This document shows positions 10,354-19,200 of a stretch of 64,000 nt of DNA, one piece after another. Source of the stretch: Blautia sp. An249. Lineage in GTDB: Bacteria > Bacillota > Clostridia > Lachnospirales > Lachnospiraceae. Under the pieces are notes generated by a model. The model had not been told where the DNA came from and did no database searches. It was given only the letters and a program-made list of their open reading frames with translations. The number at the start of each line of letters is the position of its first letter. The stretch's first letter is position 1. The DNA is taken from the NCBI RefSeq assembly GCF_002159835.1, contig NZ_NFJL01000007.1:1-64000 (forward strand), given 5' to 3'. Both the position numbers and the translations under genes were made by a program.

Positions 10354-11052
10354 GTGAAAAAAGTAATTGGTATTATGCCGCTTTATGATGAGGAAAGAAA
10401 AAGCTATTGGATGCTGCCCGGATATATGAAAATGCTGGAGGCGGAAAAAGGAATTCCTATGATGCTTCCTCTTACCACAGATGGAGAGGAGCTGGATTAT
10501 TTTCTTGAAATCTGCGGCGGTTTTTTATTTACGGGCGGACATGATGTTTCCCCCGCTGTTTATCAATCAGAGAGAAAGCCATGGTGCGGCCAGTGCTGTG
10601 AAATTCGGGACGAGATGGAAACGTACATTCTGAAAAAGGCTGTGGAACAGGATAAATCTGTTCTGGGGATTTGCAGAGGGATTCAGTTTATGAATGCCTG
10701 TTTTGGAGGAACGCTGTATCAGGATCTGGACAGAGAATATGAAAGCGGTATAAATCATCATATGAGTCCTCCTTACGACAGGGAAGCACATCAAGTCGCC
10801 ATAAAAAAGGCAACTCCCCTTTATGATATTTTGAATAAGGAAGAAATGGGCGTAAACAGCTACCATCATCAGGCAATTAAAGACCTTTCACCTGTATTTG
10901 AGACAATGGCAGTTTCTGAAGACGGGTTGATTGAAGGAATTTATATGCCAGCCCGTAAATTCGTTGCAGGGGTACAGTGGCATCCGGAATTTTCTTATAA
11001 AACAGATGAAAACAGCAGAAAAATTATAAAATCATTTGCAGAATCTATTTAA
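10354..11052 (+). CDS. gamma-glutamyl-gamma-aminobutyrate hydrolase family (class I amidotransferase-like)
   Basis: The product belongs to the PuuD/peptidase C26 family, which cleaves gamma-glutamyl bonds, classically in putrescine breakdown. Catalytic residues are visible: Cys107 in GICRG, and His210 and Glu212 in VQWHPE. FTGGHDVSP near residues 59-67 is the family's oxyanion region. Length of 232 aa is typical. Start is GTG 10354, behind GAGGTGA. No other polyamine genes are nearby, so the true substrate is open. Confidence 0.85.
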   Translation: MKKVIGIMPLYDEERKSYWMLPGYMKMLEAEKGIPMMLPLTTDGEELDYFLEICGGFLFTGGHDVSPAVYQSERKPWCGQCCEIRDEMETYILKKAVEQDKSVLGICRGIQFMNACFGGTLYQDLDREYESGINHHMSPPYDREAHQVAIKKATPLYDILNKEEMGVNSYHHQAIKDLSPVFETMAVSEDGLIEGIYMPARKFVAGVQWHPEFSYKTDENSRKIIKSFAESI

Positions 11053-11136
11053 CGACTTTTTGTTTTTCCTGAGAAAATGACAAAATATGTCTATGCAGAA
11101 GCTTACAATAGCAGAAAAAGCTGAGGAGAGAAACAG

Positions 11137-12096
11137 ATGAAAAAGGGAAAAATAAACCGGATTCTCGATATATATACCAATTTAATGAACGGGCACTTAA
11201 TAAAGAAATCCCATGAGGTTCAGAAATACGGTGTGAATGAACGAAGTATTCAAAGGGATCTGGATGATATTCGGAATTATCTGAGTGATCAGGCAGCAGC
11301 TCAGGATGGCTGTGAAAACAGTGTGGTTTATGACTATGCCAATAAGGGGTACCGTATTGCTGCAGGTTTCGAGAAGCAGCTGACAAACAGCGAAATTCTG
11401 GCAGTATGCAAGATACTTCTTGACAGCAGAGCATTCTGCAAAAAGGATATGGAAACGATTATCAATAAGCTGATGTATTGCTGCGTACCAAAAGAAAACA
11501 AAAACAGTGTAAAAGAGCTGATTCTAAATGAGATGCACTGCTACGTAGAACCAAGACATAAAACCAGATTTATGGAAATGATGTGGGAAATCGGGGAATC
11601 CATCCGGAAGAAGCAGTATATAGAAATCGACTATATACGTTCAAAAGATAAAGAAATTGTAAAGCGGAAATTAAAACCGGTGGCCATTATGTTTTCAGAG
11701 TATTACTTTTATTTAGCTGCTTATATTGACGATAAGGATAAAGTACGGGAAAAATTCCAGGTATATAACGATAAATATCCGACCATTTACCGGATAGATC
11801 GGATTAAGAAGTTAAAGAAGCTGAAGGAAGACTTTATCGTACCTTATAAAGATAAGTTTCAGGAAGGAGAATTCCGGAAAAGAGTGCAGTTTATGTATGG
11901 CGGGAAGCTGCAGAAGGTGGAATTCAAATATTCCGGATATGATGTGGATGTGATTCTGGATCGCTTGCCTACGGCGGAAATTCTTCATGAAGAAGATGGC
12001 ATATATACGCTGAGGGCGGAAGTATTTGGAAAGGGAATCGAGATGTGGCTAAAAAGCCAGGGAGACTTTGTACATGATATTAAATTTCATGTGTAA
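11137..12096 (+). CDS. WYL-domain transcriptional regulator
   Basis: The N-terminus is a DeoR-like winged helix (HEVQKYGVNERSIQRDLDDIRNYL, residues about 25-50). The middle and C-terminal part (about 155-319) fits a WYL domain and its extension, with YIEIDYIR and FYLAAYID strands and the YRIDRIKKLKKL segment. WYL regulators bind small ligands or nucleic acids and control phage defence, DNA damage or metabolic genes; the target here is unknown. GAGGAGAG precedes ATG 11137. A partial palindromic repeat follows its stop. Confidence 0.8.
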   Translation: MKKGKINRILDIYTNLMNGHLIKKSHEVQKYGVNERSIQRDLDDIRNYLSDQAAAQDGCENSVVYDYANKGYRIAAGFEKQLTNSEILAVCKILLDSRAFCKKDMETIINKLMYCCVPKENKNSVKELILNEMHCYVEPRHKTRFMEMMWEIGESIRKKQYIEIDYIRSKDKEIVKRKLKPVAIMFSEYYFYLAAYIDDKDKVREKFQVYNDKYPTIYRIDRIKKLKKLKEDFIVPYKDKFQEGEFRKRVQFMYGGKLQKVEFKYSGYDVDVILDRLPTAEILHEEDGIYTLRAEVFGKGIEMWLKSQGDFVHDIKFHV

Positions 12097-12122
12097 TAGG
12101 AAATTCTATTGGATTTCCTATA
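12093..12122. repeat. palindromic intergenic repeat, truncated copy 3
   Basis: GTAATAGGAAATTC and GGATTTCCTATA form the same palindrome as at 9286 and 26362, but the second half of the repeat is absent. It overlaps the 3' end of the WYL gene and could act as its transcription end. Confidence 0.65.
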
Positions 12123-12187
12123 AAGACTGACAGGAAGTGTCACCTTTTGCTGGTATCATGGATGTATCAAAATAAGGAGGTAATTAT

Positions 12188-12493
12188 ATGAGCCAGCATT
12201 TAGCAGAGGTTTTTCTGACGGAACTGAATTTCGATTATTCCAGGGAGTCCGTAACAAAGGCGATGGAAGCTTGTCAGAAAAATCTGGAGGAACGATTACA
12301 GAAGATAAATTCGCCCATAGGGCATGTTTTATATTTTTTAGAGCCGCATGAAGCCAGCGGTGGCAAAGAAACAGAGCATTTTTATGAGATTCGTGCTTTT
12401 TGGGATGTGGCAAAAGAGTTCGACTGCCGGGAATTCACGAAGTATGAGATTGTAAGACTGGCCAGAAGATTTCAGGATCTGGTTCAGAAGTGA
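12188..12493 (+). CDS. small protein of unknown function
   Basis: 101 aa, mostly alpha-helical by composition, no signal peptide or membrane segment. A very good ribosome site (AAGGAGG at 12175) and a tight link to the next gene (12 bp) support it as real. I recognise no domain. Highly charged with a central LYFLEPHEASGG loop. Confidence 0.6.
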   Translation: MSQHLAEVFLTELNFDYSRESVTKAMEACQKNLEERLQKINSPIGHVLYFLEPHEASGGKETEHFYEIRAFWDVAKEFDCREFTKYEIVRLARRFQDLVQK

Positions 12494-12505
12494 AGGAGGT
12501 TCTAC

Positions 12506-12748
12506 ATGGATGAAGCAATTGAAGAAATTTATAAATATTTCGTGCAGGAGAAACAGTTCCGCAGAGATTTAACAACAAAGGTAGAACGGGAAATCGATGC
12601 CACCTATGGGGAAGAATGGAAAGAGATGGAGAAAAAACAACAGGAGAGGCAGAAAGAAAAAGCCTTTCGGATTGCCTTTGAAGCAGAGAAATGTGGATTT
12701 ATAAAAGGGTTTCAATACGCAGTACGCCTTTTTATGTCGGGGAGATAG
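12506..12748 (+). CDS. small charged coiled-coil-like protein
   Basis: 80 aa, starting MDEAIEEIYKYF, with a long charged helix (residues about 25-55, rich in Glu, Lys and Gln). AAGGAGG at 12493 fixes the start. Probably one operon with the gene before it. Its 3' end meets the 3' end of the convergent HTH gene at 12751. Function unknown. Confidence 0.6.
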   Translation: MDEAIEEIYKYFVQEKQFRRDLTTKVEREIDATYGEEWKEMEKKQQERQKEKAFRIAFEAEKCGFIKGFQYAVRLFMSGR

Positions 12749-12750
12749 AA

Positions 12751-13071
12751 CTATTTCAGAACCTGGATGATTTTCAGAACCTGCCCTTTTACCTGAGGAC
12801 TGCAGTCCTGAAGTTCCCGGAGGATTTCCTGCTCAAGCCCAAGGGAAGGGGAGAGGTATTCATCAGAAAGAATATAGTCCACAGTAACACCTAAAGCATT
12901 ACATACCTGAACAAGGGTGGAAAGAGAAATTTTCACCCGATTGTTTTCAATATTACTGATATGGCTGGTATTGACGTCGGCCATATTGGCAATATATTCC
13001 TGAGTCAATCCCTTTGCAAGACGGGTCTCTCTAAGCTTGTGGGCGATTCGTTTAAAATTAAGGTCTTTCAT
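12751..13071 (-). CDS. XRE-family transcriptional regulator
   Basis: 106 aa with a Cro/C1 helix-turn-helix at about residues 10-66 (LTQEYIANMADVNTSHISNIENNRVKIS). The C-terminal 35 residues (SLGLEQEILRELQDCSPQVKGQVL) are of the kind seen in many clostridial one-domain regulators. AAAGGA precedes ATG 13071. Its target is unknown; it converges with the pair of small genes at 12188-12748 and diverges from the zinc-ribbon gene. Confidence 0.85.
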   Translation of the reverse strand: MKDLNFKRIAHKLRETRLAKGLTQEYIANMADVNTSHISNIENNRVKISLSTLVQVCNALGVTVDYILSDEYLSPSLGLEQEILRELQDCSPQVKGQVLKIIQVLK

Positions 13072-13250
13072 ACGGCCGTGTCCTTTCCTTAAATTTATAT
13101 CCTATAAGATGTTATAATTGTAATGTTTTTATAGTAATGATATAATATGTTAGAAATAATATAATTATAGCTATACAGTTAGTGAAAGACACAGGGGAAT
13201 GAGACTGCAGAAAAGATTTGAAAAATGAAATACAGGAGGAGAAGAAAAAA

Positions 13251-14978
13251 ATGCTTTGTGGAAATTGTGGGGAAGAATTGCAGGACAGGTGGAAAATCTG
13301 TCCCTATTGCGGAGCGTCTGTGGATAATGCCGGGAGGGAACAAAGAGTGGCAAAGAGAGAGAAACTGGCATATTTTTCTTTTGGAAAGTATCTGTTGTTT
13401 TCTATTCTGACACTGGGGATTTACAGCATTGTTACCCTGTACCGGTTTAACGAGACAGTCAATAAACTCTGTGCAGGCGACAGACGAGAGACGCCGAATT
13501 ATATTGTGGTCATCTTACTGGGGCTGGTTACCCTGGGGATTTATCCTTATTGCTGGATGTATAAGCAGGCAACCCGTCTTCAGATGATTGCTCCCAGATA
13601 CGGGTATCGGATGAAGGAACAAAGCACCGGTATTTTACTGTGGGCGACTTTCGGAATGCTTCTTCTGGCGGGGCCGTTTATTGCCTGGTACAAAATGTTC
13701 AACTGCATAAATCCGTTAATAAGAAATTATAACCGGGGAAAAATAAAACAGGATTATGTGCCGTCCAGTTATAAGAAAGACAGGCGACCCTTGTGGATTA
13801 TCGGGGGCTTTTACCTTCTTTGGATTATCTTGTATTCGATAATCCTAGGGCTGATAATAAAATTCCTTCTGACAGATACTGTGGAAGGTTCCTCCCAGAC
13901 CGTAAATACGGTACAGAGTCTGGAGGCATATGCCAACTGGAAAGAGGAGGGATTTCCGGGAACGGCAAGGGCAGACTTTAAGGTCACCTATCCATTGAAT
14001 AATAGAGACGCAAATAATTTTGCAGTTTTAATGGGTCCCCTTTCCACTGATATTGGAATCATTATGCAGGAAGATGAGGAACCGGTGAAAAACTGGCAGT
14101 GGATAGGAGAAGATACCCAGGGCGAGATTTCTTATACCGGAGATTTTGAATATCTGGGAGTGAGCAATGATGAGAACGCCTATCCGGTATTTTTGATTTC
14201 CTCTGTAGAGAAAGTGGATCAGACGGGAGAAAATGCCTCCCCGCAGATTTCGGAAACAGCATCCGCAGCGCCTGAGAGTACAGTTGGATATGACAGCGGG
14301 AAACCGGAAACAGCATCCGCGAATGGAACAGACGGTACCACAAATTCACTGGAGTATATTCTGCCGGACAGCTCCAGCCGGGTCATTGATCCCTCCGAGT
14401 TTGGAGATTTTTCCATTAATGATATGCAGATGGCCATTAATGAAATCTATGCGCGCCATGGAAGAAGGTTTGGAAATGAGGGGATACAGGCATATTTTGA
14501 CAGTAAAAGCTGGTATGCGGGGACCATTGAGCCGGATGCCTTCGATGAAAGTGTATTAAGCGACGTAGAGAAAGAAAATATTGATACGTTAAGTTACTGG
14601 ATGCAGCCGGAGCTGACCGGAAGTAATCCCACCGTCATAGATAAATACGATTATGGAGTAGATGCAACAGCAGAAGAAGAACAGGAAGATACCTCCTCTG
14701 GCATTTACGGAACTTATGCAGACGGAAATGGAAATACCATTCAGATTACAGAAAGCTATGGAACCAATCCGAGAGGTATTGACTACATAGCTGTTGTGGA
14801 CATATTCTCATCGGAAGGTCAAAACTCTACAGTATATATGACAGAATTACAGGGCAGTTATTACCAGCTGGTTCCCGGCGGCACAAAGGTTGTAGCCCTC
14901 ATTTATCCGGGAGACGGGGGAATTTCCGTGGAACATCGTTATGCATCGGAAGCAGATGGGTGGTACGAAAAACAGTGA
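13251..14978 (+). CDS. zinc-ribbon, DUF4234 and YARHG-domain membrane protein
   Basis: The protein begins with a zinc ribbon (CGNCGEELQDRWKICPYCG, residues 3-21). About residues 40-220 hold several membrane helices including the DUF4234-like TLGIYSIVTLYRFNETVNKL and a second similar TLGIYPYCWMYKQAT. A long extracytoplasmic part follows, with a YARHG domain near residue 390 (INEIYARHGRRFGNEG). YARHG domains are found in secreted or surface proteins. AGGAGG at 13234 and an 11-base gap favour ATG 13251 over the upstream in-frame TTG 13218. No function is known. Confidence 0.8.
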   Translation: MLCGNCGEELQDRWKICPYCGASVDNAGREQRVAKREKLAYFSFGKYLLFSILTLGIYSIVTLYRFNETVNKLCAGDRRETPNYIVVILLGLVTLGIYPYCWMYKQATRLQMIAPRYGYRMKEQSTGILLWATFGMLLLAGPFIAWYKMFNCINPLIRNYNRGKIKQDYVPSSYKKDRRPLWIIGGFYLLWIILYSIILGLIIKFLLTDTVEGSSQTVNTVQSLEAYANWKEEGFPGTARADFKVTYPLNNRDANNFAVLMGPLSTDIGIIMQEDEEPVKNWQWIGEDTQGEISYTGDFEYLGVSNDENAYPVFLISSVEKVDQTGENASPQISETASAAPESTVGYDSGKPETASANGTDGTTNSLEYILPDSSSRVIDPSEFGDFSINDMQMAINEIYARHGRRFGNEGIQAYFDSKSWYAGTIEPDAFDESVLSDVEKENIDTLSYWMQPELTGSNPTVIDKYDYGVDATAEEEQEDTSSGIYGTYADGNGNTIQITESYGTNPRGIDYIAVVDIFSSEGQNSTVYMTELQGSYYQLVPGGTKVVALIYPGDGGISVEHRYASEADGWYEKQ

Positions 14979-14981
14979 AAG

Positions 14982-15533
14982 TCAGATGCCTTCCCGAAGG
15001 ATGGTCAGGTAATAGCCGGCCATCTTTTCCGGGGAGGTTTTCATTCCTTCCCTGCTCCACCATTTTACAGCATTTGCAAAACTGTCTGCCAGATAACTTT
15101 CCAGAAAAGAAGGAGGAATTTCCCTGTGGGCAGGCGATAGGGCATCGTGAAAGAGAGGGAGCAGGCAGTCTTTGAAACAGCCAAGGAACAGTTCGCCGCT
15201 TTCACAGGAAAGCAGACGGATGATTTCTGTCTGATTGTCTTTCAGATGGTAAAAAATGTGGGTGATTCGCTCATCCAAATCGTAATTCATGCCGGAGAAA
15301 TCATGGCTTTTTTCGGAGTGAAGAGGCTCGGAGAACACATGGGAAAAGATGTTGGAGCACAGAGCCTGCAAAAGTTCGTCCTTCGTCTCAAAATGGGCAT
15401 AGAAAGTGCTTCTTCCAATATTGGCCCGGTCGATAATATTCTGTACGGTAATGAGATTATAATTTTTCTGTTCCAGCAAAGAGGCAAAGGCGTCAAAAAT
15501 TGCCTGCCGGGTCTTTTTCTGTCTTCTGTCCAT
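14982..15533 (-). CDS. TetR/AcrR-family transcriptional regulator
   Basis: 183 aa. N-terminal helix-turn-helix (LITVQNIIDRANIGRSTFYAHFETKDELL, residues about 25-53) followed by a helical ligand-binding domain. GGGAGG upstream sets ATG 15533; the longer open frame upstream to 15689 has no support. It is divergent from the EamA transporter gene, whose promoter at 15598-15626 lies in the shared region, so the transporter is its likely target (inference). Confidence 0.88.
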   Translation of the reverse strand: MDRRQKKTRQAIFDAFASLLEQKNYNLITVQNIIDRANIGRSTFYAHFETKDELLQALCSNIFSHVFSEPLHSEKSHDFSGMNYDLDERITHIFYHLKDNQTEIIRLLSCESGELFLGCFKDCLLPLFHDALSPAHREIPPSFLESYLADSFANAVKWWSREGMKTSPEKMAGYYLTILREGI

Positions 15534-15597
15534 TTTGTATCCTCCCGAACAAATGAAGAAAAATGTTCCGTATCTGACATATGGGGGCAACTGTTTC

Positions 15598-15626
15598 TTG
15601 TAAGACAGAGGCCCCTTTTCTATAAT
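15598..15626 (+). promoter_or_regulatory. promoter of EamA transporter gene
   Basis: TTGTAA and TATAAT are separated by 17 bases. It lies between the divergent TetR gene and the transporter. Confidence 0.7.
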
Positions 15627-15704
15627 GTAATTACAGAACAAGAAATTCGTTATCGAATAAATTGTACGGTAATTATAATGGGAAGTCAAGAGAGCAGAAA
15701 CGGG

Positions 15705-16586
15705 ATGAGAAAGACCATGGAAGAGAAGAGGAAAGCCATTTTTTACGCCATTTTAGCCGCAGCGTTATATGCAGGAAATTCGCCTCTGGCTAAACTTTTT
15801 CTGGAAGAGATTCCGGCGGCGCTTATGGCAGGATTTCTGTATCTGGGAGCCGGTATAGGGATTTTTATTATGAATATAGTGGAAAAAGCCCTGGGAAAAA
15901 AGAAGAGGGAGAAAAGTCTGGAACGGAAAGAACTGCCTTATGTAATCGGTATGGTAGTGCTGGATATAGCGGCGCCGATTCTGCTGATGGCGGGGCTTTC
16001 CAGGACAACCGCGGCAAACGCCTCCTTGCTGAATAACTTTGAAATTGTGGCAACTGCGGTAATTGCGCTGATTTTCTTCCATGAGAAAATCGGCCGGCGG
16101 CTCTGGCTGGCGATAGCCCTGGTTTCCTTTGCCAGTATTTTGCTGACTTTGGAAGACGCCCAAAGTCTTTCTTTCTCCGTGGGCTCTCTGCTGGTTCTGG
16201 GGGCCTGTATCTGCTGGGGAATGGAAAATAATTGTACCCGGATGCTGTCCGTAAAGGATCCGGCGCAGACAGTTATAATAAAAGGGTTCGGATCCGGCAT
16301 TGGCTCTTTGCTTCTGGGAGTTTGTCTGGGAGAGCGGGCGCCTTTTCTCTTCCTGGTGATTCCTGTGCTGGTGCTGGGATTCGTTTCCTATGGTCTGAGC
16401 ATTTTGTTCTATATTAAAGCCCAGAGGTATCTGGGAGCGGCAAGAACCAGTACCTACTATGCCTTTTCCCCTTTTATCGGCGTTTTTCTTTCCCTGCTGA
16501 TTTTTCGGGAACTGCCGGCATGTACCTTTTGGGCGGCTTTCGGCCTGATGCTGGCGGGCGTGTATCTGGCGGCGGAAAAAGCATAA
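15705..16586 (+). CDS. EamA/DMT-superfamily transporter
   Basis: The product has about ten transmembrane helices in two five-helix EamA repeats, as in drug/metabolite exporters. The first repeat ends with the typical FFHEKIGRRLWLAIALV and the second with LIFRELPACTFWAAFGLMLAGVYL. Start choice is uncertain: ATG 15705, 15717 and 15678 are in frame and none has a strong ribosome site. Substrate unknown. It is divergent from a TetR regulator, a common arrangement for inducible efflux. Confidence 0.85.
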   Translation: MRKTMEEKRKAIFYAILAAALYAGNSPLAKLFLEEIPAALMAGFLYLGAGIGIFIMNIVEKALGKKKREKSLERKELPYVIGMVVLDIAAPILLMAGLSRTTAANASLLNNFEIVATAVIALIFFHEKIGRRLWLAIALVSFASILLTLEDAQSLSFSVGSLLVLGACICWGMENNCTRMLSVKDPAQTVIIKGFGSGIGSLLLGVCLGERAPFLFLVIPVLVLGFVSYGLSILFYIKAQRYLGAARTSTYYAFSPFIGVFLSLLIFRELPACTFWAAFGLMLAGVYLAAEKA

Positions 16587-16592
16587 AGTAAC

Positions 16593-16625
16593 GGCCGGCG
16601 TAGAAAACGCCGGCCCCTTTAGGTT
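16593..16625. terminator. bidirectional terminator
   Basis: GGCCGGCG and CGCCGGCC form an 8-bp GC stem with a TAGAAAA loop between the convergent transporter and GltB2-like genes. Confidence 0.75.
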
Positions 16626-16627
16626 TT

Positions 16628-18019
16628 TCAGGCATGAGGAATACAGGTGTATTCACTGATTTCCCGGTTAATGGTGCATAAATCAGACACTGATAAATCG
16701 TGAAGATTTTCATGCCCGGTAATGCGGGCAAAAGTTTTCAGCTCTTCCAGAGAGACGTTGAGGAAGTTGGCAACTCTTGCTGCAGCTACATCTTCATGGA
16801 GCCGCTCCCGAAGCCCTTCCTCCTGCGTGGCGATTCCCATAGGACACATACCGGAATCGCAGATTTTATATTGCTGGCAGGCCATGGCGATCAGTGCGGC
16901 AGAAGCAATGGCAACGGCGTCTGCGCCCATGGCAATTGCTTTGGCAAAATCAGAAGAGACGCGAAGTCCTCCGGTAATAATCAAACTGATGTCGGAACCG
17001 ATGCTGTCCAGGTATTTTCTGGCTCTGGACAGAGCATAAATCGTAGGCAGACTGGTGGAATCCCGTACCAGCAAGGGAGAAGAACCTGTGGCTCCGCCCC
17101 GTCCGTCGATAGTAATGAAATCAGGTTCTGCATAGACGCAGAAAGCCAGATCCTGTTCGATGTGTCCCGCTGCAATCTTTACTCCGATGGGTCTTCCATC
17201 AGAAGCATACCGAAGCTGCGTAATCAGATTTTTCAGGTCTTCTTTTGTCTGGATCCCAGGGAAACGGGAAGGGGCGATGACGTCTTTTCCCATGGGAGCA
17301 TTACGGATGAGGCTGATTTCCTTTGTAACTTTTTCTCCAGGAAGATGGCCGCCCATTCCGGGTTTTGTTCCCTGTCCGATTTTAATCTCAATGGCGTCTG
17401 CATTCCTCAGATTTTCAGGAGTTACGCTGTAAAGATTTCCCACATATTCAAATATGTATTTATCGGCGGCCTGCTGTTCCTCCGGTAAGATGCCGCCCTC
17501 TCCGGAACACATAGCGCTTTTGGCCATGGCGCTGGCCCGGGCCAGGGAAACCTTGGCTTCTCTGGAAAGGGCGCCGAAGGACATATGGGAAATGTAAACA
17601 GGATTCTCTAAAATCAGAGGACGTTTCGCATGTTTACCAATCACTGTCCGGGTATTAACCGGGGCGTGCTCATCCAGAGGCATGGGATCTAACTGGGCGC
17701 CCAGAATGAGAATATCGTCCCAGCCGGGCACAGGCAGAGAGGTTCCCATAGCGGCGTAAATACTTTTGCCGGAAACGGCCATCTGGTGAATTTCTTTCAT
17801 ATAGCGGCAGCTTTCGTCCTGCCGGACAAATTCTTTGGGATAATCCAGTTTCAATTCCGGCTCCTTATCCAAAACGGGGAGAGGAGAATTTTCCTGAACC
17901 TGGGAAAATTTCTCCGTGGACTGGTGGCAGACAGGACATTCCTGCAGTTGAGAAAAGGGAATTCCTTCTTTTTCTTCATCGTAAATGTATCCGCAGATAC
18001 TGCATCTGTATTTGGCCAT
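16628..18019 (-). CDS. rubredoxin-fused glutamate synthase-like FMN protein (GltB2)
   Basis: Residues 1-45 are a rubredoxin domain with Cys6, Cys9, Cys28 and Cys31. From about residue 90 the protein is the FMN-binding central domain of glutamate synthase (GQGTKPGMGGHLPGEKV, DFITIDGRGGATG, ITGGLRVSSDFAKAIAMGADAV). Near the C-terminus ICDSGMCPMG follows another Cys and supplies a 3Fe-4S cluster. It lacks the glutaminase domain, so it is not a full glutamate synthase; such archaeal-type GltB2 proteins may transfer electrons from a partner, and the in vivo reaction is not settled. AAGGAGG sets ATG 18019. It follows the 44-aa membrane protein gene by 15 bp. Confidence 0.9.
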   Translation of the reverse strand: MAKYRCSICGYIYDEEKEGIPFSQLQECPVCHQSTEKFSQVQENSPLPVLDKEPELKLDYPKEFVRQDESCRYMKEIHQMAVSGKSIYAAMGTSLPVPGWDDILILGAQLDPMPLDEHAPVNTRTVIGKHAKRPLILENPVYISHMSFGALSREAKVSLARASAMAKSAMCSGEGGILPEEQQAADKYIFEYVGNLYSVTPENLRNADAIEIKIGQGTKPGMGGHLPGEKVTKEISLIRNAPMGKDVIAPSRFPGIQTKEDLKNLITQLRYASDGRPIGVKIAAGHIEQDLAFCVYAEPDFITIDGRGGATGSSPLLVRDSTSLPTIYALSRARKYLDSIGSDISLIITGGLRVSSDFAKAIAMGADAVAIASAALIAMACQQYKICDSGMCPMGIATQEEGLRERLHEDVAAARVANFLNVSLEELKTFARITGHENLHDLSVSDLCTINREISEYTCIPHA

Positions 18020-18034
18020 AGCAGTTCCTCCTTC

Positions 18035-18169
18035 TTATTTTTCTTTCTTCTTTTCCTCCTTATCTTTTTCCAGATGGTCATCCAGAAAAGACTGCCATGC
18101 GTTTCCCTTCAGGAGCATGGCTGCACAAACGGCGAGAAAACAAAGTATTAAAATGATAACTCCGCCCAT
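18035..18169 (-). CDS. 44-aa single-pass membrane protein
   Basis: The short gene encodes MGGVIILILCFLAVCAAM and a charged tail ending DKEEKKKEK. One transmembrane helix covers residues 3-21. GGGAGGTG sits 7 bases before ATG 18169, and the stop is 15 bp before the rubredoxin-GltB2 start, so the two form an operon. It might anchor that flavoprotein or a redox partner at the membrane; this is inference from position. No known family recognised. Confidence 0.65.
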   Translation of the reverse strand: MGGVIILILCFLAVCAAMLLKGNAWQSFLDDHLEKDKEEKKKEK

Positions 18170-18312
18170 AAAGAACACCTCCCTGTTCGCTGAGAACGTC
18201 GGTTTCTGATATTCTAATCATACCAGGGAAGAGCTCGGGATTCAACGAAAAAGGAGAGATTTTCGGTATGCCAAAAGCAGTTCCTTTGTGCTATAATGCA
18301 GGCAAAAGGTTT

Positions 18313-19131
18313 TCAGGAAAGCAGGAATTTCCGGATAACTTCCGCCACGCCGCTGTGATTATTATCCGCTTCGGTAATGTAGCTGCCAAACTGTTTTATC
18401 CGGTCAGAAGCATTTGCCATAACGGCTCCTGTATGGGCAGCCTGGATCATGGAAATGTCGTTTTCCGCATCTCCTACGGCAATGGAATTTGCAATAGGAA
18501 CGGATAAAAGCTGACACAGGGTTTCAACGGCAGCACCTTTGGAGACGCCGGCTGTGACCAATTCCAGATAGAGTTTATCAGAAAAGAAAAGGTGGAACTG
18601 ATCCAGATAGCGTTTCTGCATATCCCGGCGGAAACGTTCCAGCAGATTTCTGTCGCTCTCATGGATAAACAGTACTTTGTAAGGCGAATGAGAAAGAGCG
18701 GCAGGTACGTCAGGAACAATTTCCATGGGAACGCCGGTGGTCCGGGAATAGTTCTGAATACAGGCATTATCCCGTTCTGATAAAACCCTGGTATCTGAAT
18801 AGGTTTGTGCATGGATCCCGTAGGAATAGGCGGCGTCAAATATTTCCCGGAGACGGTCTAAGGGAACCGCTTTGGAGAAAAGGATCTGTTTTCGGCCAAA
18901 ATCATAAATGCAGGCTCCGTTATAAGAAATCACATAACATCCGTCGGTGTTTAATCCCAGTTTCTCCGACTGGGCTCTGGCGCTGACTAAAGGCCGTCCG
19001 CTGGCAACCACAATCCGGTGTCCCTGAGACAGAGCCCGGGAGATTGCCTGCCGGTTTTCCTGAGAAATGTTTTTCTCATCATCGAGGAGGGTACCGTCTA
19101 AATCGGTAAAAAGTATTTTTGAAGTTTGCAT
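18313..19131 (-). CDS. Cof-type HAD hydrolase
   Basis: A phosphatase of the haloacid dehalogenase superfamily, subclass IIB. Motif I is FTDLDGTLLD (nucleophile Asp10, acid Asp12), motif II VVASGR, motif III/IV AVGDAENDISMI near residue 225. It would act on sugar phosphates, FMN or pyridoxal phosphate; the substrate cannot be read from sequence. 272 aa is normal. AAAGGA precedes ATG 19131. Divergent from the PfkB kinase gene. Confidence 0.88.
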   Translation of the reverse strand: MQTSKILFTDLDGTLLDDEKNISQENRQAISRALSQGHRIVVASGRPLVSARAQSEKLGLNTDGCYVISYNGACIYDFGRKQILFSKAVPLDRLREIFDAAYSYGIHAQTYSDTRVLSERDNACIQNYSRTTGVPMEIVPDVPAALSHSPYKVLFIHESDRNLLERFRRDMQKRYLDQFHLFFSDKLYLELVTAGVSKGAAVETLCQLLSVPIANSIAVGDAENDISMIQAAHTGAVMANASDRIKQFGSYITEADNNHSGVAEVIRKFLLS

Positions 19132-19200
19132 AATCGTTCCTTTCCGTAAATGGATTCTAGAGTATCTTCATTATAGCATGAAAACAGGAGGTGCAGAAAA

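Noticed and set aside
15147..15704. Long N-terminal extension of the EamA transporter frame
   Set aside because: It runs antisense through the TetR gene and across the transporter promoter at 15598-15626.
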